Assembly: GCA_007132865.1 (NCBI GenBank) | Contig: SLNU01000297.1 | Span: forward strand, 1-18,324 | DNA length: 18,324 bases | Source of the DNA: Bacteroidales bacterium | Lineage (GTDB): Bacteria > Bacteroidota > Bacteroidia > Bacteroidales > UBA7960 | Direction: 5' to 3' | Shown: in pieces, positions 15,020-18,324 of the stretch | Position numbering within the stretch: position 1 is the stretch's first letter | Layout: the number at the start of each line of letters is the position of its first letter | The notes under the pieces: model-generated | What the model was told of the DNA's origin: nothing | The model's input: the letters and a program-made list of their open reading frames with translations, nothing else | Databases searched by the model: none | Made by a program: the position numbers and the translations under genes

Positions 15020-16480
15020 TTATTTTATCAACAGGTCCGACTCCAGCACCCGGTAAAGCTTGCGAAGGTTTTTCAGGCAATCTTCGTGAAACCTGGAAAG
15101 CGCCTTCCCTTTTTCTTTTTCGTCGGATGATGATTGCCCATCCGACAATTCCTCATATAATATTGCAGCCTGCAACCGGCCGGCAATGCCTCCGGGCGAT
15201 GATTCTGAGTCCGCACCCAGATAGCTTAGCGCATCTTCCGGGCTGTCGTGCAGGGACCGGCCCCAGGGAGTGGCCAGCCATGGCCTGAAAAGGTCCTGCA
15301 GGTCATGCATTTTGTCGGATAGTCCGTCCACCCTCTGCAGCAGCCCCTGGTCCTGACTGCAAAGGTTCTTCAGCACCTCCAGCTCGTGGGCCTTGTCATA
15401 GACCAGGAGGCTGGCAGCGCCCTCAAGCTGCGACAGCATTTCGCGGATGCCATTCTCAGGGAAAGGCGCGCCGGGGCGGGCCTGTATGATTACAGGGTCT
15501 GCGGGTCCTGATGGGTCTGCGGGTCCGGATGGGTCGGCAGATCCTGATGGGTCTGCGGGTCCAGCCGGGTCTGCGGGTCCGGCAAAATCTCCGTTAAGCC
15601 TGGCCCAGCCCGCTGAAAAGGCCAGTTTCTGGTAGGGGGAGGTTCCGTCAAACATCGGGATGGCCGGGGCAAAGGCAAGGGTCGAGAAGCACAGTGCCGG
15701 TTCCTTTACCCCGTGAAGAAATGCATGCAGGGCGCCCCTGTCCGGCAGATCAGGGGAGTCAACGCGTCGCATCGGCCGGCTTTGGGGATGGTTCTTCCAG
15801 CAATGCCCGATGAAGTCGCATGGATAGGGCTTTGTGCAATGGGATCCAATCCCGACCGGGGGGGATCCGGTCAGGGAGGCCACCTCCCTGAACCGTTCCA
15901 CTTTTTCGGCCACTTCCTGCTGGTTTTGCACCACCTGGTCCAACACGCTGCGGATGACAAACAATTCCTGTATGTTCAGTGGTCCCTGCCTCACATAGTT
16001 TGGGTTCACAAAAGCAATCGAAAAGTCTGTAAGTGGCAGTCCGGAGCCGGTGATCACAAAATATTGCAGGGAGGCATCCCACAGAAAGGTATCGGATATG
16101 GAAAGGCTGCTTTTGATCTCCACCCCCTCCCAGCCCCGGGGAGTGCGATGAAGGATGTCCAATGCCACACGCACACCCTGGTTCTGAAAAGAAGCCTCGT
16201 AGATCACGGATTGCCCGGCCTGTATGGCCTCTGCAGTTTTTTTTATCGCGGCGGCCATCTGAAACGGACTCTTTGCACCCAGGTCCGATCCGCCTGGGAA
16301 AAGATCCTGGGCGAACACCCCTACCTTGTGCCCCCGGGCAAACTTCGCCAGCTGTTCGGCAGAGAGCCTGTCACGCAGGAACGGGCGCTTTTTATGCAGG
16401 TAGAGGGACTTCTCACATTGGAGTCCCCTGATAAAAGTCGACTTCGACAGGAAGGCCTTGTCCTGTTTTTTTTTATCCAT
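15020..16480 (-). CDS. DUF2779 family protein: PD-(D/E)XK nuclease-like domain with four-Cys (Fe-S type) pattern
   Basis: A 486-residue protein. The opening (LSKSTFIRGLQCEKSLYLHK, 11-30, then ARGHKVGVFAQDLFPGG) is the DUF2779 start. It is followed by a PD-(D/E)XK core: E95 in IYEASF, D108 in VALDIL, E121-x-K123 in VEIKSS, and Q139-Y140. Cys22 plus C215, C221 and C227 (HCTKPYPCDFIGHCW) match the split four-cysteine pattern of Cas4/AddB-like Fe-S nucleases. The C-terminal part retains PAIPMFDGTSPYQKLAF (272-288), but the acidic DFE-like motif I recall before it reads CFSTLAF here, so the second, exonuclease-like domain is probably inactive. Residues 300-329 are a Gly-Pro-Ala-Asp-Ser repeat. The ATG at 16480 is 27 bases after the upstream ompA-like stop, suggesting one transcript. 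The biological role of DUF2779 is not known to me; DNA processing is inference. Confidence 0.8.
   Translation of the reverse strand: MDKKKQDKAFLSKSTFIRGLQCEKSLYLHKKRPFLRDRLSAEQLAKFARGHKVGVFAQDLFPGGSDLGAKSPFQMAAAIKKTAEAIQAGQSVIYEASFQNQGVRVALDILHRTPRGWEGVEIKSSLSISDTFLWDASLQYFVITGSGLPLTDFSIAFVNPNYVRQGPLNIQELFVIRSVLDQVVQNQQEVAEKVERFREVASLTGSPPVGIGSHCTKPYPCDFIGHCWKNHPQSRPMRRVDSPDLPDRGALHAFLHGVKEPALCFSTLAFAPAIPMFDGTSPYQKLAFSAGWARLNGDFAGPADPAGPADPSGSADPSGPADPSGPADPVIIQARPGAPFPENGIREMLSQLEGAASLLVYDKAHELEVLKNLCSQDQGLLQRVDGLSDKMHDLQDLFRPWLATPWGRSLHDSPEDALSYLGADSESSPGGIAGRLQAAILYEELSDGQSSSDEKEKGKALSRFHEDCLKNLRKLYRVLESDLLIK
15495..15584 (-). repeat. 18-bp minisatellite, five units, inside the DUF2779 gene
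   Basis: On the plus strand five 18-base units begin gggtc(t/g)gc at 15495, 15513, 15531, 15549 and 15567. On the coding strand each gives six residues such as S-G-P-A-D-P or A-G-P-A-D-P. Units differ by one to a few bases, so the array is recent but not identical. Confidence 0.9.
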
Positions 16481-16507
16481 TGCAATGGTTTAGGTATCGT
16501 TAACAAT

Positions 16508-18241
16508 CTAAAAACGAACCACCGTGAACTCGGTCCGCCGGTTATTGGCACGCCCCTCCGCTGTTTCGTTGGTGTCTACCGGGCGGGTGTCGGCATAGCC
16601 TTTGTATGACATCCGCTCCGGGTCAATGCCCATGGCGGCCAGGGCGTCCACCACGCTCCGTGCACGGTTCTCTGAAAGGGCAAGGTTGTATTCATAGGTC
16701 CCCACATTGTCGGTATGCCCGCTGATCTCCACGGTCCACTCCGGGTTGTCGCCCAGGAGCTGGTAAAGCCGACCGATCTCCTCCATGGATTCAGACCTGA
16801 GTGCATGGCTGTCGGTGTCAAAGAAGATGTTGCGCAGCACAACCGGCTCGCCCTCTGCGATGATGGTCAGGGGCTCCGGTTCGCCTGACTCCCCGGTGCC
16901 GGTGGCAAGACCCGTGATGGCGGCCACCGGCCGTGGCCTGGCCTCCTCGTACAGTTCAAACACGTAAAGGTCCAGATCGCCGTAGCCGCCTTCGATGTCA
17001 GAGGCATAATAGGCAAGCCTGCCCCGGGCGTCCACGATCAGCGAAAACTCGTCGGCATGCGTATTGATTGGGTATCCCAGGTTCACCGGCCCGGTCCAGT
17101 TCCCATCCCGGTCGCGGCGGCTGATAAACAGGTCCAGTCCGCCCATGCCCATATGCCCATCCGACGCAAAATACAATGTCTGCCCATCCGGGTGGATAAA
17201 CGGCGACATCTCCCTTCCCCCGGTATTGATTGTCTGGCCTAGATTCACCGGTTCCCCCCAGCCCTGACCGTCCACCCAAACTGTTTTCCAGATATCCATG
17301 GGTCCGACACTCCCCTGCCGTCCGCTTGAAAAGTAAAGTGTTTTCCCGTCTGCTGAGATGGACGGATGGGAGTCCCACGCCGCCGAGTTGACGCGCGCGC
17401 CCAGGTTGACCGGTTCGGTCCACTGCCCGTCCACCAGTCGGGAGTAATACAGGTCGCAGCTGCCCAGTCCGCCGGGACGCCCGCAGGCGGTAAAGAAAAG
17501 CTCCCTGCCGTCGGCCGAAATGGACTGCGCCCCCTCATTCGCCGGGGTGTTGATGGGCGGTCCGATGTTCGTGGCAGCCCCCCACTGCCCGTCCTCCCGA
17601 TGGCTCACATAAAAGTCCTCCGTCTCCGGTCCGCGCCCACTCACCGGATCTGACGGACTTCTTCGGGTAAATATCAGGGTATTGCCATCAATGGTCAATG
17701 CGGGACTGTATTCGGCATACGGGGAGTTCACTCCCTGCCCCAGGTTCTCCGGCTGAAAGGGCACCGGATCCTCCATGGCCCGGATGGCGAATTGGCAGCG
17801 CGCCAGGTGGGACTGGGTGAGTTCCAGGAGCGTCGGACTGGCCGAAGGTATTTCCAGAAAGTCCATAAAGCTTTGCCTGGCCTCGCTGTACTGTCCGGTC
17901 CGCATCAGCGAGTAGCCCAAAAAGTAATGGGCCTGTGGGTAGGCCGTGGGGTTTAAGCGGACCACCTCCCTGTATGCGGAGGCACTTTCTGCAAAACGTC
18001 CCGTGCCGGAAAAGATCTCGGCCTTCAGCAAATGGGCTTCCAGAAAATCCGGGTCACGCTGCAGCGCCCGCCGGGCCTCCGAAAGGGCGCGTTCGTTGTT
18101 GCCTGCCTGATAGGCTTCCACCGCACGGGTCATGGCCCGGCGGGCAGGCCCGCTGCGCGAGGTCAAATCGGACTGGCAAACGGCGGTCATGCCTTGCAAA
18201 AGTAACAGGGACAAAATCAGAACGGACAGGATCGGTTTCAT
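16508..18241 (-). CDS. TPR / PD40 beta-propeller / OmpA_C envelope protein (PorE-like, short form)
   Basis: A 577-residue exported protein. A signal peptide (MKPILSVLILSLLLLQGMTA) is followed by about three TPRs (34-130), five PD40-type propeller blades (about 170-430; SPALTIDGNTLIF, AQSISADGRELFF, HPSISADGKTLYF, SPFIHPDGQTLYF, FSLIVDARGRLAYY) and an OmpA_C peptidoglycan-binding domain (470-577; IFFDTDSHAL, GHTDNVG, NLALSENRARSV). This order matches the PorE family of the type IX secretion system and its many paralogues, which usually carry a carboxypeptidase-regulatory-like domain before OmpA_C; here only about 33 residues join them. The Cys at the signal end (TAVC) is a poor lipobox. Starts at 18259 (ATG) and 18262 (TTG) are possible, but a TAAATTTG box ends directly before 18259, which favours the ATG at 18241. 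Being one of many paralogues, T9SS membership is uncertain. Confidence 0.88.
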   Translation of the reverse strand: MKPILSVLILSLLLLQGMTAVCQSDLTSRSGPARRAMTRAVEAYQAGNNERALSEARRALQRDPDFLEAHLLKAEIFSGTGRFAESASAYREVVRLNPTAYPQAHYFLGYSLMRTGQYSEARQSFMDFLEIPSASPTLLELTQSHLARCQFAIRAMEDPVPFQPENLGQGVNSPYAEYSPALTIDGNTLIFTRRSPSDPVSGRGPETEDFYVSHREDGQWGAATNIGPPINTPANEGAQSISADGRELFFTACGRPGGLGSCDLYYSRLVDGQWTEPVNLGARVNSAAWDSHPSISADGKTLYFSSGRQGSVGPMDIWKTVWVDGQGWGEPVNLGQTINTGGREMSPFIHPDGQTLYFASDGHMGMGGLDLFISRRDRDGNWTGPVNLGYPINTHADEFSLIVDARGRLAYYASDIEGGYGDLDLYVFELYEEARPRPVAAITGLATGTGESGEPEPLTIIAEGEPVVLRNIFFDTDSHALRSESMEEIGRLYQLLGDNPEWTVEISGHTDNVGTYEYNLALSENRARSVVDALAAMGIDPERMSYKGYADTRPVDTNETAEGRANNRRTEFTVVRF

Positions 18242-18259
18242 GGCTCCGGCTTTGAACAT

Positions 18260-18267
18260 CAAATTTA
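18260..18267 (-). promoter_or_regulatory. Possible -7 promoter box of the PorE-like gene
   Basis: On the minus strand 18267-18260 reads TAAATTTG, a match to TAnnTTTG. It abuts the ATG at 18259 and lies 18 bases upstream of the ATG at 18241. No proper -33 TTG is seen at 17-23 bases, so confidence is low. The rest of the edge sequence to 18324 is AT-rich with no gene visible. Confidence 0.3.
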
Positions 18268-18324
18268 ATCAAAGCACGTAAAACATCGTATTAAATTGTC
18301 TGTCATTGGTATAAATGCTTATTT

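Noticed and set aside
15447..15635. Collagen-like Gly-Ser-Ala-Gly-Pro-Asp open frame on the plus strand
   Set aside because: It is the reverse reading of the 18-bp minisatellite in the DUF2779 gene, which reads open in several frames.

Overview
The window is an ordinary chromosomal stretch of a fairly GC-rich member of the Bacteroidetes (Bacteroidota). The evidence is: a TPR / PD40-propeller / OmpA_C envelope protein; a secreted family usually mislabelled 'asparagine synthetase B' in this phylum; a DUF151 nuclease with a C-terminal UVR motif; a K+-dependent type membrane pyrophosphatase; and several TAnnTTTG promoter boxes with few Shine-Dalgarno sites. Genus cannot be told from the sequence. 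I see no mobile element, CRISPR array, rRNA or tRNA, and no intergenic gap above about 200 bases.

Layout. (1) 1-1433 (+): the C-terminal half of glycine decarboxylase GcvP, cut by the window edge, followed by a bidirectional terminator at 1446-1483. (2) 1532-7987, all on the minus strand: read from its promoter, membrane pyrophosphatase (hppA), UDP-glucose dehydrogenase (ugd), UDP-glucuronate decarboxylase (uxs, tightly coupled to ugd with a TTG start), then a long-chain acyl-CoA synthetase. (3) 8188-12017 (+): bifunctional nuclease DUF151-UVR, CNT-type nucleoside transporter, thymidylate synthase (thyA) and dihydrofolate reductase (folA), a nucleoside/thymidylate module. (4) 12058-18241 (-): read from the right edge, a PorE-like TPR-PD40-OmpA protein, a DUF2779 PD-(D/E)XK Fe-S type nuclease-like protein, replicative helicase DnaB, and the secreted 'AsnB-like' protein of unknown function.

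How the genes work together. Ugd and Uxs form a two-step route from UDP-glucose to UDP-xylose. The acyl-CoA synthetase releases pyrophosphate that HppA could use to pump ions. ThyA produces dihydrofolate that FolA recycles, with the transporter importing nucleosides. DnaB serves replication, and the OmpA-like protein sits in the envelope.

I found no clear new defence or mobile system. The most unusual signals are small: three genes carry in-frame tandem repeats (33, 21 and 18 bp units); DnaB ends in an SSB-like acidic tip and has an almost leaderless promoter; the DUF2779 protein seems to have lost the acidic motif of its second domain; the PorE-like protein lacks the usual domain between propeller and OmpA; and the secreted AsnB-like protein is a conserved orphan with a possible glutamine-amidotransferase-like core.
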